From contig JAAFIU010000015.1 in NCBI GenBank assembly GCA_013298805.1, forward strand, positions 1 through 36,598: a stretch of 36,598 bases of DNA, written 5' to 3'. Below, one piece after another: positions 35,668 to 36,598 of the stretch. The DNA comes from Cytophagales bacterium (GTDB lineage: Bacteria > Bacteroidota > Bacteroidia > Cytophagales > Spirosomataceae). The position numbers were made by a program, and so were the translations under genes. Below the pieces are notes generated by a model. That model made no database searches. It had not been told where the DNA came from and saw only the letters and a program-made list of their open reading frames with translations. Position 1 is the first letter of the stretch, and each line of letters begins with the position of its first letter.

Positions 35668-36598
35668 ATGAAGAATTTTTTTACAAAACTACGATTAGGC
35701 TTCATTGCCTCAATCATGTTGTTTGCGGCATCGGCATTTGCCCAAACAAAAATTTCGGGTAAAGTCAGCGATGGGGCAACCAAAGAACCCCTTATTGGTG
35801 TAAGTATTGCTGTAAAAGGAAAGGTTATCGGAACAATTACAGACACAAAAGGTAATTTTTCTCTTTCGACAACGGCATCACCTCCCTTTGTTATTGCAGT
35901 ATCAAGTGTTGGCTATCAGACACAAGAAGTAGCTATTACAGGTAACAAATCAGACTTTGATATTAAACTATCGGAACAAACTATTTTAGGTCAAGAAATT
36001 GTTGTTTCTGCTTCTCGTGTTGAGGAAAGCGTAATGAAGTCTCCAGTATCTATTGAAAAAATGGATTTAAAAGCCATTCAGCAAACAGCTTCATCTAACT
36101 TTTATGATGGCTTGGCAAACATGAAAGGTGTGGACATTGCTACACAAGGCTTATTGTTTAAGTCTATCAACATGAGAGGGTTTGGTTCAACAGGAAACCC
36201 TCGTGTAGTACAGATGATTGATGGAATGGACAACTCTGCCCCTGGTTTAAACTTTGCGGTTGATAATATTATTGGTATGCCAGAGTTAGATGTTGAGAGC
36301 GTTGAATTATTACCAGGAGCAGCTTCGGCACTTTATGGCCCTAATGCCATCAATGGTTTGATTTTGATGAACAGTAAAAGTCCTTTCCTTTATCAAGGGC
36401 TAAGTGCTAACGCTAAAACGGGTATCATGTCGGCAAGTAATCGTACTACAAAAGATACACCGTTCACTGATTTTTCTCTTCGTTTTGCGAAGGCATTCAA
36501 CAACAAGTTCGCTTTTAAATTGAATTTTTCTTATTTACAAGCCAAAGACTGGGAATCAACCAACTATAACAACCGTAATATAGGTGGTAATGCTGACC
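35668..36598 (+). CDS. TonB-dependent outer-membrane receptor (partial, runs off the window)
   Basis: The first 310 codons are present and open to the window end. Signal peptide (cleavage near AFA/QT, about residue 25), carboxypeptidase-regulatory-like domain (GKVSDGATKEPLIGVSIAVKG), a TonB-box-like IVVSASRVEESVMKSPVSIE, then a plug with VDIATQGLLFKSINMRGFG, VVQMIDGMDNSAPGLNF and LLPGAASALYGPNAINGLI. The plug is of the classical receptor kind rather than SusC (no DPLYVIDG or YGSRGANG motifs), and no susD can be seen. The barrel begins at about residue 240. The ligand is unknown. Confidence 0.9.
   Translation, partial: MKNFFTKLRLGFIASIMLFAASAFAQTKISGKVSDGATKEPLIGVSIAVKGKVIGTITDTKGNFSLSTTASPPFVIAVSSVGYQTQEVAITGNKSDFDIKLSEQTILGQEIVVSASRVEESVMKSPVSIEKMDLKAIQQTASSNFYDGLANMKGVDIATQGLLFKSINMRGFGSTGNPRVVQMIDGMDNSAPGLNFAVDNIIGMPELDVESVELLPGAASALYGPNAINGLILMNSKSPFLYQGLSANAKTGIMSASNRTTKDTPFTDFSLRFAKAFNNKFAFKLNFSYLQAKDWESTNYNNRNIGGNAD

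Overview
This window comes from a low-GC member of the Bacteroidota, most likely a Cytophagales-type lineage (a lineage guess from gene content only). Supporting signs are three SusC/TonB-type receptors with N-terminal carboxypeptidase-regulatory-like domains, two SusD lipoproteins, a hybrid two-component regulator fused to an AraC domain, candidate TAnnTTTG promoter elements and AT-rich intergenic DNA. I saw no tRNA, rRNA or CRISPR array.

Region 1 (1-4584): the window opens in the right end of an insertion sequence (end of a probable transposase, then a terminal inverted repeat). This end abuts the signal-peptide region of a susC gene, which therefore has no start codon or complete signal peptide. 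An intact susD and a strong terminator follow. Region 2 (4623-9914): two tandem paralogous DoxX-like membrane proteins, a TIGR01777-type epimerase and a YeiH-family putative sulfate exporter. Terminators separate the second DoxX-like gene from the epimerase and close the block.

Region 3 (9920-15389), the highlight, is a sulfur operon: O-acetylhomoserine sulfhydrylase (metY), a family 2A encapsulin shell protein (SrpI-like), a SufS-type cysteine desulfurase with a long disordered N-terminal extension (the expected cargo-loading domain), and serine acetyltransferase (EpsC). In known systems the shell packages the desulfurase and is linked to elemental sulfur storage. The flanking genes would supply cysteine and consume sulfide. 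Region 4 (15456-19771) holds a DsbD-N-like secreted protein, a peroxiredoxin-like protein without its CxxC cysteines, a sterol desaturase-family protein, a 61-aa membrane protein and a secreted TPR protein. A shared motif, CTAT-N7-ATAGACT, lies upstream of metY, the DsbD-N-like gene and the peroxiredoxin-like gene. It suggests that regions 3 and 4 form one regulon, perhaps sulfur-responsive.

Region 5 (20043-32179) is a compact fructan/fructose utilisation locus: a hybrid sensor/AraC regulator with a periplasmic sugar-binding domain, MFS sugar porter, PfkB fructokinase, SusC, SusD and a GH32 beta-fructosidase. A 99-bp inverted repeat lies between the kinase and susC. Region 6 (32432-36598) holds a MerR/B12-binding regulator, a convergent mannose-1-phosphate guanylyltransferase, a DUF3089 lipoprotein and the first 310 codons of a TonB-dependent receptor that runs off the window.
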